NCBI RefSeq assembly: GCF_905220365.1
Contig: NC_061129.1
Coordinates: forward strand, 11,718,803-11,782,802
Direction: 5' to 3'
DNA from: Vanessa cardui
Taxonomy: Eukaryota > Arthropoda > Insecta > Lepidoptera > Nymphalidae
Length of the DNA: 64,000 bases
Of the stretch, positions 1-13,800 are shown piece after piece. Position 1 is the first letter of the stretch. Each line of letters begins with the position of its first letter. The notes beneath the pieces are model-generated. The model had not been told where the DNA came from. It saw nothing but the letters and a program-made list of their open reading frames with translations, and did not search any database. Made by a program: the position numbers and the translations under genes.

Positions 1-351
1 AATCTTCCCTATTTTAATTCGATATTTATTCATTTATCAATTGTTCTATAAAAATATATAGCAAGAGAAGAGGCTACTATCAATCGTAGTGACAGCTTCG
101 TTAGTCTGCTTGTGGCAAGATTGTCAGGCTTAGATTTATATGATTATGGAGTGGTACTCTTTCTGGGATGAACCGCAATGTCGAAAAAATCCTAGCAGCG
201 TAGAAAACTGACTGTATTTATACTCTCTGCCTAGTATGAAAAGCTATTTAGTTTCTTCACCCGTACTTTTTCCGGTTATAGCCATCATCATCATAGTTTG
301 TATATACAGTAAAATAGTATCGGTTTTTGACAGATATTTTTCTTTCCATAG
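1..351. other. HYDIN intron sequence at the window edge
   Basis: AT-rich sequence upstream of the first exon I can support, ending in a polypyrimidine tract and AG at 350-351. I see no convincing exon in it. Its last portion is ordinary intron, and the missing 5' exons of HYDIN should lie beyond base 1. Confidence 0.6.
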
Positions 352-3300
352 AGTCCAACATATTTAAACATGGTGTGCAAAGAATCTTCCTATTTTTCAA
401 TTAAACTCTGTGGTGGGCAGCTACTGTCGCGCCTCGCTCCTGGTATAAGCGTTACATTTGCGGTTATATTTCAACCAGTTCAATACGAAGATTATACGCA
501 TAAAGTTACTTTCTATACTGACGTTGATCAATATGTGCTGCCTCTGATTGGTGAGAAATTAAAGTATTGTTGACTCTTCACGTATAGTTAGAAAATTTGA
601 TTTATCTTTGATTGGTCTTAGTCGTCGTAGCTCCTAGCTAGTTGAACACGGTCTGCTTAGAAAGTTCTTCGTAGATCCATAATTAATTGAAATTAATATT
701 TCAATTATTTATTATGGTAACACAAAAAAAAGTAAAATTATAAAAAACGAGAGACACAACAATCAAAATTCTAGAGAAAATTCATGAAATATTTAATGTA
801 TATATATGATATATATTTTTAATTTGTTACTTATTTAGCCATGGGTCCGAGACCGATATTTGATTTTCCTGATCAAGTGTTAGTACCTGAAGGGCCGCTT
901 AAAATTGAAAGTAATGTATTTTTGGCAATTCATAATATTGGAATGGTACCCGCAGGTTTCTCCTTGGATACGAAATGGTATGTATTCATTTCAAAATTAA
1001 TATTAATTACATATGTAAATTAAGATAAATACGTTTTATTTGTCGTCATGAATTAATAGTTAGATAACGTTTATCTTAGTTTCTGGCACCAACTAAGTGC
1101 AACAGCTACTGAGTTTTCATTAAAAATGTGTTTTATAAATCTTTGTCAGCGGTGAGAAAATCATCGTGCGGAAATCTGATGCCTCTGACACACGTAAATA
1201 AACATATATGTTCACATATAAAGTGAGGCTGCGTGTAAGAATAACTTCTAAACGTTCTACTTAATAAAACATTGGCTAGTATTGTGGTCGTAATAATGTA
1301 GAATTCAGGATAGTAAAACTAATCTCTAAGAACCTACTTAGTGATGTAAAACAGACACACTAGTAAGATGTTGAAAGCTGCTTTACGGTGATACGTTATT
1401 TTGACGTGTATGTCGTAATATCAGCGGTCAAATCGGATCATTGCAAAAATCCTAGGATTGCAAAAGACTGACTGACTGAAGATTATTGAAAGCAAAGGAA
1501 AGTTTTCACAAAATTGTTACAGATATTTTTAAGGCTATGTGGCTTATTTTTGATACTCAAATAAAATACATTCGTTTCTTTTGTAGTCCATTTTCAGTAG
1601 AACCTCATTCAACTTACTTGGCTCCGAAGCAGAAAATCGATATCAAAGTTGGATTTAAAACGATGCATGTTGGTGAAGCGCAGGGGTACTTAAGTGCTAC
1701 TTTTGAAACGGGTACATTTTTGAACTTACCTATTTAAAATATGATGTGTAATATGCCATATGCCTATTTAGTATTTTTTGTGTTAATTATTCTGTTAGTT
1801 AGATACTTAAAATTATAAGAGCATCCACATAGATCTTACCCACCTATTTATAATCATTTGGCGCAATGTCAAGTATGTAAATACCTATCATAAATAGTTG
1901 GATTATTCCATGTACAATTATTACGTTTACTAATTAATTGGATATATTTCGAACATAACAGTATTGACCGATTCGATCGGTATCGACAATTGTGTTATGC
2001 CAAATATATCTGTGTAAATATTTGAATTTGTATATTAATTAACGAAATAATTAGAACAAAACTAACCTTAAGATATTGATATTATGAGTCTTATAAAACG
2101 TTTTGATTAGGCGAAGTTTTCCGTATAAAACTTTTGGGATCTGCGTTCACTGTAAGTATAGAACTAGAGAAGCAAGTTGTCCGATTCCTCGACACCTACA
2201 ATACGATGGTAAGGCAGCAAATATTTAAAATCACAAACAAATCAAACCATATCCTTACCTACGTGTGCATGAAAAATAGTTGCGTTTATAATGGTAAGTT
2301 GACCTTTTTTTTTGCGATAATTTTTCAGATTTATCCAATTGTACATTTTTATTTATTGTATCTGCGAAAAGTTGTATTTATCAGTTGTTGTATCAGCTAA
2401 TACACTTAAATACTTAACAATAAAATGACTTTGTTTTAGTAGAACTTTAAATTAGATATATATTTTTGAGTATACCTTTCGTTTTATGGTATAAAAATAC
2501 ACACGCAAAAAGTGCCTATGGCTATTGTTTAAATAATAAATATTATAATTTTATATTTGACCCATGACATACATACATACATACATACTCTTAAGGTATT
2601 TGTCTAATTTTCTTTTATTAAAAATTCATTCCACTGTTCAGATTTTGAAGAAAAACTCAAACTGGCTACTATATTTTATGAATTAAAACAACACGAGTCG
2701 GCTAAGTGTAACAAATTGGTCCACTACGATGTGCTGAGCTGTGATGAACACGAACGAGTTTACACAAGAATATTCTTCGACGAGATACAGTCGTTGGTTG
2801 CGGATGAATCTTTGCTGTTTCAGAATACACACATGTCTGTAACACCCATTGTAAGTAACCTAGCAAAGGAGATTTTTATCTGTTTCATATTATATTCGGG
2901 TCTTATTTGATAATTTTATATATTATATCGCGATCACACGTTTTCATTTTACCCGACGTTTCCCGTCATACACTGAGGGGACGATTTCGTCTGACTTTCT
3001 TTTTCTTATTTACTATAAGACGTGAGAAAAAGATGTAAACAGGACTAAAATTCTAATCTATATTAATATAATGTAAAGTAAGTATAAATGCAAAAGCGAG
3101 CGAAGCCGCGAGCGACAGCTAATATACCATAAGTAACATATTACATATCACAACACATGTGGAAGCATGTCTGGGTCTGTGCAACCAGGTATATAACTTC
3201 CCAGTTCCCAAAGTTGGTGGCTCTTTAGCGATATAAGGAATGGTAAGGAATTTCTTACAAAGCCTTCAGTTAGTCTATATATCTATAGTCTATATATAGC

Positions 3301-6300
3301 CTATTTTTAAATTAGGTCAAATATAGAAAAAATAGAATTATAAATCTAGGACAAGATTTTTTTAAATATTTTTTTTTGGAACCGCAGGCTGCCCTGCTAT
3401 TTATGAACAATACGCGTATTTATTAATAGGTATTACTGAAATTGTTATCTGTGTAGGTTAGGTTAGGTTAACCTAACGTTAACGAGATTTAAATCTCGTT
3501 ACATAAACGATATCCTTTTTTTATTTTTAGCAAGGAAAGCTCTGGCCAAATAAAGCAACAGAGCTTACTATCACATTTTCTCCTAAAGAAATTGGAGAAT
3601 TTGAGGCAACGGTATATTTAGACGTGGATGGCGTAAACGACCGCTTACCACTAAAAATAGTCGGTACCTCATTACCACCTAATATAACATTGAACTTGGA
3701 AACTCTCGATATGGACCGTGTTTACATAAATAAAACTTATAATTACGAAATTGTTACAATGAACAAAGGTAAAAGGGTATTATAATTACGAATACTTAAT
3801 TTTCTTAATAAAAAATAATTACATATTTATAAATTACTTAGTATGGGTATTTATCATATTTTGAGTGTGTTTGAGATATTGTATAGATCTCAAGATATTG
3901 TAATTATTCGAAATATTGCTAATCGTAACATTTTGCTGGCAATGTCTTTTAGTATTATTTTGGTAGATTATTAAATCGAAGTGAGTTAAAGTTAACCTAT
4001 AAAAACTTTAACTACCAATTACCTACTACTACCTACTAATTACTATACCTAGTCGAAAGACTATATAAACGTTTAAAATTCCATTATTCGATAGTTTACA
4101 ATCACGCGATTATATTACAATCCAACAAAAACAATTTAACGTTGATGTATTTAAATATTATCAAATTGACATTATTCCCATCTCCGATAACAGCAATAGC
4201 CTATTATTCCACTTTAAAAAATGTGATTTGTGTAAATGACTATTAATAAATTATTTTAGGACATATAAATGGTGTGATTGTGTATAAAGACATACCTACT
4301 TTATTTGGGAGCATTATCACGTGTACACCCGAGATACACTGTCTGAGACCTGGCGATAGAGAGGCATTCGTCATTTCGTTCTGTAATTCTAATCAAGGAC
4401 CTTTCTTTGAAGAAATAAATTTTGCCATACGAGAAACAAACGTCATTATTAAGCTTTATTTAAAGTAAATATCTATTGAGTTTTATTACATATTTTTAAT
4501 TATTCATTGCTTAATAAGGTGTGTTACAATCTATATGACTCAAGCATTAATTGATGAGCAAATACTCGGCAGAAGTAACTTAAAAGCTTTGAATTTCATT
4601 AATATTTAATATAATGTATTACATAGCGAGTTTACTAAACGTAAGTCGAAACATTTCTTTGTCCGCAAATAATACCTTCATAGAATAAATAATTGTTGCA
4701 GAGGTGTTGTAGTGTATCCATCATTAATGTTTAGTAAGCCCTGCCTCGACTTTGGAAACGTAAGTTTGGGTAAGTGTTTGAAATAGTTGTTTATTGTTTT
4801 AACTAACAATATAAAATATACATTTTTAAATATTGGATTTAGGTGTATCGAAAACTTTAGAATTGGATGTTATAAATGAATCTCTTGTTCACGTGGACGC
4901 GAATGTGAAGATATCTTCAGACGGACCAGAAATGCGAAGTATAACGCTGACTGATTATGCTGTTGCTGACAAACCTAAGCCACCTGTGCCCCAGTGGCCG
5001 AGGGAGTTTGACATCGAACCTCATAAAATAAGTATAGGTCCCGAATCACGGATTTCGCTGCGGGTATAATACTATATGGAATTCATTTTTCGAATATAAT
5101 TTGTATTTTGATTAGCTTGCATCCTAATTTACTATAATATAGTTGTTAGCTTTTCATGAGGCGTATGGGAGCATCAAAATATTTTATTTGAATTAAAAGA
5201 TTCTTCATTGTTCATCAGCGAAATAATGTTATTTTGATCCTAATTACTGGAGAAATTCGTATTTGCATTTTGTAATAAGTAATTTAGCAGATATATAGAC
5301 ATAAAAATAGTATAAAGTAAAGTATTACTTACGTTGTATTTGCAAATTTAAACTCGATTGATTGGTTTAAGGTGACATTAACGGCAAATCTGATAAGAGC
5401 TAATCAGACCTTCCTTGAGTTGGAGTTGGATAAATCTGACAGTCCACCCATAGTCTTACCCGTAACGTTCAATGCCAATATTCCACTCATAACTCCGGCG
5501 ACAGAGATAAAATTGCGCGCTTGTTTCTTAGACTTCGCTTATAAGCAGGATATTCATATTATCTGTAAAGAATTCTGGGGATATTTCACATTGGACGAGT
5601 CTGAGGTACTTATTGGCATTTTTGATGTTTTCGTAATATTTTGTAAGGTCAGATTATAGGAAGCGATGATTTGATTTAAATAGAATGTTAAATATAATTC
5701 ATTCAAATACTCTACCATACTAATTTCGTAAAACATGTGTATTTAACTGGAATTGGAATAACTTGGTGTTAATATTTATCTCATTAGACAGAATCCACGT
5801 TAGAGGTTGATGTAGGGATAAAAGAAGGACTGATTAAACCGAATAGCACCCTCATTTTACCTGTGGCGTTCAAGACAAGCGTGCTCGGAGTTCAGGAATA
5901 TTCAGTTCGGTAATTACCTCTAAATAGAGTGTATTTTGGTAAAACGACAAACATATGTGTTCTTTAATTTTAGTTATTGAAGTCAATATATAACAAAGAA
6001 AAAAATTGGTCCTTTATTTTCATTACTTTAGAGTAAAATGTAATTGCCGCGAAGGAAAACATCGTGAGGAAACCTACATTTATCTAATTTCATATAAATT
6101 CTGAACGGAACAGAATGGTGGAATATGTTCCAAACCTTCTCCTCAAAGGGAGCCCTTAGCCCAGCAGTGGTTTACAGGCTGTTCTTGTTATTTTAACATG
6201 TGGTCCGAGGTTACATGGAACTACCACACAACCAACATTTTACGGTTGATTTAATTAATAAGACTAATATTAATACTGTTTGAAATTTGAATTGTTATTG

Positions 6301-9300
6301 TTAGTTGTAGAATTTTTTACGGTTTTAAGTTCAATATTCATCCCTAGATTAAACTTATTCGGCTCTACGACGCCAGTGGAAGTGTGTCAAATATCCGGCT
6401 GCGGAGTGCGTCCTATCGTGACGTGTTCGCCAGCAACGTTACACTGGGGGCAGGTTAAGCTCTTGGCGAGAACGCAAAAAATATTGACACTATGCAATGA
6501 TTCCCCAGTGGCTGTCGCTTTCAAAGTTTCGCTGGTATGCATTTTTAAACCAACTAGTGTGTTTTTTATATAATAAAAATATAACTATAGTTGATGATTA
6601 CTTAAGTATTAGTCTTGCGTTAAAATAGGACAGTTCGCCTCTGAAAATTTGCCTTCACTTCATCTAAGCTATTTAGATATCTGTTACTGTGCTTCCATCA
6701 GTAATTATTAATTGATGTAGGGACACATTTTTATCGACAGAAATGTAACATAACTTATCTTAATTTTTTTAATTTAAATAGTTTCTCTATCTCATGTTCA
6801 GCTCAATCGCGATGGGAGGTGGCATATCTCTCCTACAGAAGGACATATTAATCCCGAATCAGAGACGGAGTTAATTGTCACTTTATATTTGATAGACGCA
6901 GACAGTTATACGAACAAAGCTGTCATACAGTTGGAGAAAGTAAAGGATATAGTGAGTATATACAGTAATCATTTGTTTTAAGTATATGTACATTATTATG
7001 TTGATGTAAGAAATAAAAGGAGATTTTTTAAGTATTAGCTCGAAGGTAATACTTTTGCAGACATAGGTATATAATTTTATTAAACTAACATAACTTTGTA
7101 TTTTAACTATTGAGCTCATTGCCTTATCTTAGTAGAATATGCATTCCGAACCGGTGGTAGTTTCACTAAATATAGTTTTTTAATTGTCGATTCAAAAGTG
7201 TAAAAGTCTATTTGAGTGGTAAATATATGATTTTGATTCTGATATTTATGTATATTCAAGTATGAGAATTTAAATTTTGATTTATAATTATAACTTGGAA
7301 AGTATAATTACCGTGTTCAGCTTGTACCACTGTCGGCGAGCGGCGTGGGAACAAGTATTTTAGTTGGAGACTACAGAGATAAAGTGATACTTGGTCGCCA
7401 TTTTACAAAAATCCCATTAAATTGTAAAGTCATTATGGAGAACTGTGGAACCCGTATGCATGCGTTAGAATGGAGCGAGCATTACAAAGCACCTAAAACT
7501 AAACAACACAGTAGGTAAGTTTTCTGTTCTACCCATTTATGTGATGTATTTTTGGGCATTTATAATTCGACTTTGATATATTTTCTTCTTCTTTTAAGTT
7601 TCTTTTAACATTTAGATACGATTTAATGTTGTTATTGTTTAATTTACATAATTTATTTTCATAATTATAACCATTCTTTTTCGCGACAGTGGATTTTTTA
7701 ACATGGAACCTAGAGTATTTAAAATGTTAGCTGGAGAAAAATTGGAGTTATCTATAACTGGTTTGTCTCATAAAGTAACAACTGTTAAGGAAATGTGGTA
7801 TTTAGTGGGAAGCGTGGAAGGCATAAATAAGAAAGAGTTACTATTGGAGTGCCAGATTATAGCAGAATTCGTTGATCCAAAGATTGAAATTTCATCTCCC
7901 GTCGTTGAGTTTCAGTATGACTATGGTCCATATAGTGAATTTTACAAGTTAACAGGTGCTCATATATTTTCTTTCATTTAGCAAATTCTTTGTGCAAATT
8001 TCATTTATAATGTTATAAGAAATGTTTCCTTTTAGAACTTGTTACAATTAAAAACGTGTCCAAGTTGCCTTTGGATTTTGAAATCAGTGTTAAGCCTCCA
8101 TTTGCAATAATTCAAAAGTACGGTTCATACAAAGTAAATCCCGAAGAAGAGAACCTATGTGGTTGTGTGTGCTACGACGAAAATGATTTAAATATTCCCA
8201 GTATCATAAATGAAATTGGAAGACGGCAGTCTAAGATTTTTATAGACTATTTAACTTCCAAACCAGTCGATCCTCTGAGAAAAAGACCTTTGCATTTTTT
8301 TCAAGACATTAACAAAATTAAGTGGGTATTTAATCTTACACATTTGATTGAAGAACGTTTGGAAGATCAAGAAGTAATTAAAATACAGATCTTATTCGAT
8401 ACAACTAAACACGTCTCACTTAAATCACGTGTCTATTGCGATTTGTTAAGAATTAAATTTAAGGGACACAAAAATAAAGTAAGGTTATAAATAATAATTA
8501 TTAATATGTATGACAGTTATGGTAATAACTATTTTCAAAACTGCACTTTATTTATTTGTAGGATGCGATAAAACTTATCGGAAAGATCAACTTTCCGAAC
8601 ATATATGTCTTGTCTCCAAGAGTTGATTTTCAGTGTTTATTAAACGGAACCATTGAAAGTAGAACTATTAAAATTCAAAATGTGACTCCTCTCCTTGCTT
8701 GCTACAAGTTTAACTGGAAGAAATGCATAATAAATTTAGCAACGGTTAGCAAATGTAATATTTTTTTGAATATGATAGAAGTAACGTATTTAAGTAAATA
8801 ATACAATTATACAGAGTTTTATCTTACATTTGTTATACTTCTGTCATATAGAGTATTCCTACTTTTATTTACTATATATTTATTCAATATTAAAAATAAT
8901 ATTTTGTTTTAAAATAGCCCAACAATCTAAGGGTTGCGAGCAATATGAGCAATTATGGGGCATCTACAACGGAAACTCAGCTGACCGGTTCGTTTAATAT
9001 TATTATTATATTCATTTGAAAATATATTGTAATAAAATATACAAATATTTTTATTAACTACACAGATGAAGGAGAGTTACACGAGATTTTAGCTTGTCGA
9101 ACGCCAATGGGGTCGACTATTGCCTCGCCTAATACGCACAATGGTAAAGATATTCAAAAAGGTATTCAAAACAATCAGCATCCGATAAGTATATATTCAG
9201 CGAGCCCTCGTAATATTGGTGATGAAAATGAATTATCTAAACTTAAAATAATGAAAAAAATAACACCTATGATAGATACGGTATATGAGACACAATTTGA

Positions 9301-9886
9301 GTGGATACATAAATTTCCAAAAGTTAATAAAGTTTCGAACGTCAAGATGAATGATATTCTTCAACTTGTTCCTTATTCTGGGATGTTGAAGCCAAATGAA
9401 ATCCAATACGTGAATGTAATATTCAGACCAAAGTCGAATATAAACGTTCGTGTGATATTAGAATGTGAAGTGTTGGGTGGGCCTCCAGAAACGATAATTA
9501 TAACTGGTCAGAGTTCTGAGTTACTGTACAAAATAAGTACGCATAAACTTAATTTCAAAATACGTTCTTATCATGAAAATGCTACGGAACAATTGATCAT
9601 TTCGAACATCGCACAGCTACCGTTTGAATATAAAACCTACTTAAACGAGCCCAAGTTTAAAAATAACCTATACGGAACCATCATTGATTTAGTTCCTCCT
9701 GAAAGAAAATTGGAACCAGAACAGCAATCGGAAATTAAAATTGAAATGAGACCCGGTATAATGGGATATTTCCATCGAACTTTTCTCTTAGAAATCGGGC
9801 ATCTTCCTTTTATACCTATAGAAGTTTTTGGTTGGGGCGTTATACCTCAAATATATCTGTCATTACCACGACCAGATATTATAAAG
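352..9886 (+). CDS. HYDIN: HYDIN exons 1-19: N-terminal ASH repeat array
   Basis: Exons: 352-550, 839-977, 1587-1711, 2111-2293, 2642-2850, 3531-3768, 4260-4464, 4702-4769, 4843-5063, 5372-5605, 5788-5909, 6348-6534, 6802-6951, 7321-7514, 7690-7955, 8036-8478, 8562-8744, 8918-8987, 9066-9886. They encode residues about 1-1419 of the fragment. Repeated ASH/MSP-type signatures are visible: a D-F-G or equivalent strand start, N-x-S turns, then P-L-x-I-x-G at the repeat end (for example L-P-L-I-G at the end of exon 1 and L-D-F-G-N-V in exon 8). Exon 5 carries the long acidic helix-like insert after a repeat that I recall from vertebrate HYDIN. Exon 19 (821 nt) is by far the largest. Exon 17 uses the weak donor GTTAGC, chosen because it keeps phase with exon 18. 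The first intron segments hold only repeats. Confidence 0.88.
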
Positions 9887-10734
9887 GTAAATCTTAATAT
9901 TAAAAGTACTAGGTATTGCAACTTGTTTATACTTGCAGGACTTTTGAATAATAATATATATTTATAGTTATTTAATCAAAATAAAACTAAACTGAAAAAG
10001 AGAAAGTCTAATATTACTTACAAAACAAATAAAGATGAAGCTGAAGGCATAAATATTTTTACAAATTTTAAATCATAACTATAGTCGAAGAACTAATATT
10101 TGTAATTTGCTATACGAGTTTAATAATTTACATATAAATACAATAATAATTTATAGACCATACATTGCTTTGTTTATTTTATAAACAAATACACAAATGG
10201 TACTCATCTAACGTATATTGTTTAAGTACAGCTTGAATATCGAAGGAATCTATATAAAGAATTGTTATGTCTATAGATCTCATAAATATTTAATGTGATT
10301 TTAGCTTAATTCGGTTCTGGGGTATTTGGCGATACCTACACTCACGCAAGAATATTTAGAATCGCTTCGTGAAGTATTCTCTAGTTCAACATCCGAACAT
10401 TTGAATACACCATTGGTAGAAGAATGCTTTGAAGATCCTTATTTTCAACTTGACTGGCATATATGTTCCGCTTGGGTAATATAATACAATATTTGCTCTT
10501 ATCACAGTTACATTATCTTGCATCGCATTTGTATAATAAAAGCAACGACATCCTACAAATGTACCGTCTAACTCCGCATGAATGTAGACCGAAAATAACT
10601 GCGTGGCTTAAAAGATTGAATTATGATGATACTGAATTATGATAAAGTATTATCATGTTTTGTACATTGGATTGGATATCTATACAGTTAGCCATTTCAA
10701 CATGAAAAGTTCACACGTTATTTACACGCGTAGT

Positions 10735-10800
<66 letters not shown>

Positions 10801-13800
10801 CACACACACACACACATACACACACAGAGAGAGAGAGAGACAGGGAGAGAGAGAGAGAGAGACAGAGAGAGAGTGAAACATACGCGAGCGCGTTCTACTA
10901 TTAATCTGCAATAAATTAAAAACTACATCATAATTGTCATTTTAGGATGCTTATCCTTCTGCCATGGACATCGAGTTGGCAATAGAGCGAATGTTGGTTG
11001 TCAACCATATCACTTTGCATCCAGAAATTTTAAGTTCATTTCAAACAGCTTCAAAAATTGGATCTATTCCCGGTTTTGCCACAATCCCCTATATGATCGA
11101 CTATGGTGTTGTTATTACTGGCAGTACGGTAATTGGTCAGGAATTTATTTGAATAAAATTAAATAAACTTTTTATTTCTAATTAAATATTCGATAATTTT
11201 AGATACAATGTTGTGTTGAAATAATAAATTACGGACCAATTGTAACAAAGGTGTATATGGCAAAAAGCACTCATCTTCCACCTTGGCTGGCATTGAAGTT
11301 ATGTGGGAAGTTAGCTCCCGGTGAAATGGGAAAACTTGAAATTACTTTTGCGCCAACGTCAGCTGATATCACTGAGTTGGAGCAAAATGTTGAAACATTC
11401 TTTAATTTAGAGGTATTAAATAAGCATGAAATATTTTTATGCTTTTCAATATCGATTTTGTAAAGATCACTCTACTTAATTGGTAGACATTTTAACGACA
11501 TTTAAATAACTACCTACCTAATTAGGTAATACACTTACCTGTTTTTAAGATAAATAATAAATATTATTTGTTTGTTGGATACTGAGCAAGGAATGTTCTA
11601 GAATAAGATAGCAAAATTTATTTATGTCTTACGAAGCATACTAATATAAGTTTGTTTTTAAAAGCATAACCATAAGTAATTCGTTATATGTAGAACCAAT
11701 GTTAAAAATGTTCTTTGATAAAATATTTTATTTGACATAGGTGCCATATGGGGTAACAATACCGGTCCAAATAAAAGCTCTATGTGCAGTACCTTATTTA
11801 GTATCTAATGTTAGAGAAATTGATTTTGGTTCTGTGAGATGTGGAGATAAAGTTGTGTGTTCGATTCCTATAAAAAATATGTAAGTACATTCAATTTCAA
11901 TTTGGCAGACTGTCAAAGAAGCCTGTAAGATTGTCTAGCCTTTACTCATTGACACTCAGATATTCTAATAATTTCTCATATTGTCAACTCTTTAACCACC
12001 TTTGGATGTTAACAAATCCCATCTTCTATAAATCCGTAGATATTTGCTTTTTTGTACCATTTATTTTTGACAAGTCAACTGAAAAATCAACGTCTTCTTT
12101 AGTGGGAAACCTACGTGCATCTGGTTTGTGACATTGAGATTGAAAACTCCGGGATCAAACGTTATGACGGTACTTGATAGCTCTGGAAAGTACGAACCTG
12201 GAGAAGGGGGATGGTTGAGTATCGCTTTCAAGCCCACGATTGAGGTTATTTTACAGGATAAAATAAATTTAAATAAGATTTTAAAGCTAATTAATAGAAA
12301 CGATTAACATATGGGAACAAAAGAAAAATAAAAGATACACAATAATCCTGTTGAAGAATATTAGCTGTTTTTTTAGCAATAACTTACTTTTCTATATGTA
12401 ATAAGCCACTGACTTAAGTGCATGTCTACATATTTGTGGCATTAAATCGAATAACATCGCCCAGGAATATATAAAATGCTTTTTCAACTTTGCTATGTGT
12501 GAAGTAACTTTATAATATTTTATATTGTATTTTCTATTTTTACTTCTAGATGGCATACGAGGGTGTTTTGATATTTAAATTCCACATGAATCCCAACCGA
12601 CTAACAATTCCAATCACCGGTCAAGGGATATTACCTCAAGTACATATCATTGGACCGTATGTCAGCTTTCCACCGACTTTACCTTGGGCAGAAACATCGG
12701 AAATTTATTTCGGCTTGACGAATCCTTGTCCATTTCCAATTGAACTTATAATAGCCCACAGTGATAAGTAAATTGATTAATTTATCTTTTTATTACTTTT
12801 TAAAAATTAAAATATTAATGATAATATTTAAATACAACTAGTTATAACGGATTTTAATCGCGTATATTAATTATTTTGGACATCCCGACGTTTCGAGCAC
12901 TTTACAGCGTTCGTGGTCAAGGGTAGACTAAGGTGGCATTTGTCTATTTGAAGAACAAAAGAAAATATTATTTGCAACTACCTTTGCCATTTGGTATCTT
13001 GAGTAACGTTCCGGTTGCACGCAGAAGGCACTGACTGTATCTTTATGTCTTGCAGTCTGTTGGATTTGGGATTTTAAATGTTTAATAAGTGGAATCCAGG
13101 TGTTAGAAAGTCTCCAACCATCTTCTCTATTGAAGTTCGGATGTTTTTGAATTTCAATAGCCTCACGTATCATTATAGGAATGAATCTGTGTTCTTTAGC
13201 GAGGACCTGTGGTTTATCAAATCGGATAAAATGGTTAGGTTTATCCAGAGCATGTTCACAGACTGCAGTCTTTGAAGAACGCCTATTTTTTTACATCTCC
13301 TATATGTTCCTTGACCCTGGTACCGATACTTCTCTTTGTTTGGCCTATGTAAGATAAACCACACTCACATTCGAGTATAATTAATATACGCGATTAAAAT
13401 CCGTTATAACTAGTTTTATTTAAATGTGTAATAATCGCGAAAATTTAAGACAACATTAAATGATAAGATTGTTTACAGGCAATGGAAAGATGAGGAGGAC
13501 GTGTACCAGTTACTGTATAAATATTACAATAAGCCTGAAGAGATGTTGTTACCGGCTTCAACTCCGGGCTCTGGAATGCCACCGGAGATAATTACTTTCC
13601 ATAGGAAGTTTAAAGAAAGAGTAAAGAGGTAATGTTAACTGAAAAGTAAGCTACAGCTTTAAAATATTTAAATTTGAACTATTTTATATTCATTCAGATG
13701 CAAAGAGGAAGAAGCGCAATCATCGAAGCCGTCCACTGTTCGAGCGTCTGCTTCTTCGCGGTATATTTAGTTACTGATGAAACTAACACAATCTGGATTG

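Noticed and set aside
2152..2157. Perfect GTAAGT donor inside HYDIN exon 4
   Set aside because: Reading on through it preserves a full ASH repeat up to the donor at 2294. Similar internal GTAAGT strings at 4760 and 21537 are also coding.
3452..3478. TTAGG-like insect telomere repeats ('ggttaggttaggttaacc')
   Set aside because: Only two to three units followed by their complement, inside a HYDIN intron. Too short to claim an interstitial telomere.
10639..10914. Open frames with long Thr-His or Cys-Val runs
   Set aside because: They are translations of the CA/GA microsatellite, the same effect as at 48843-49423.
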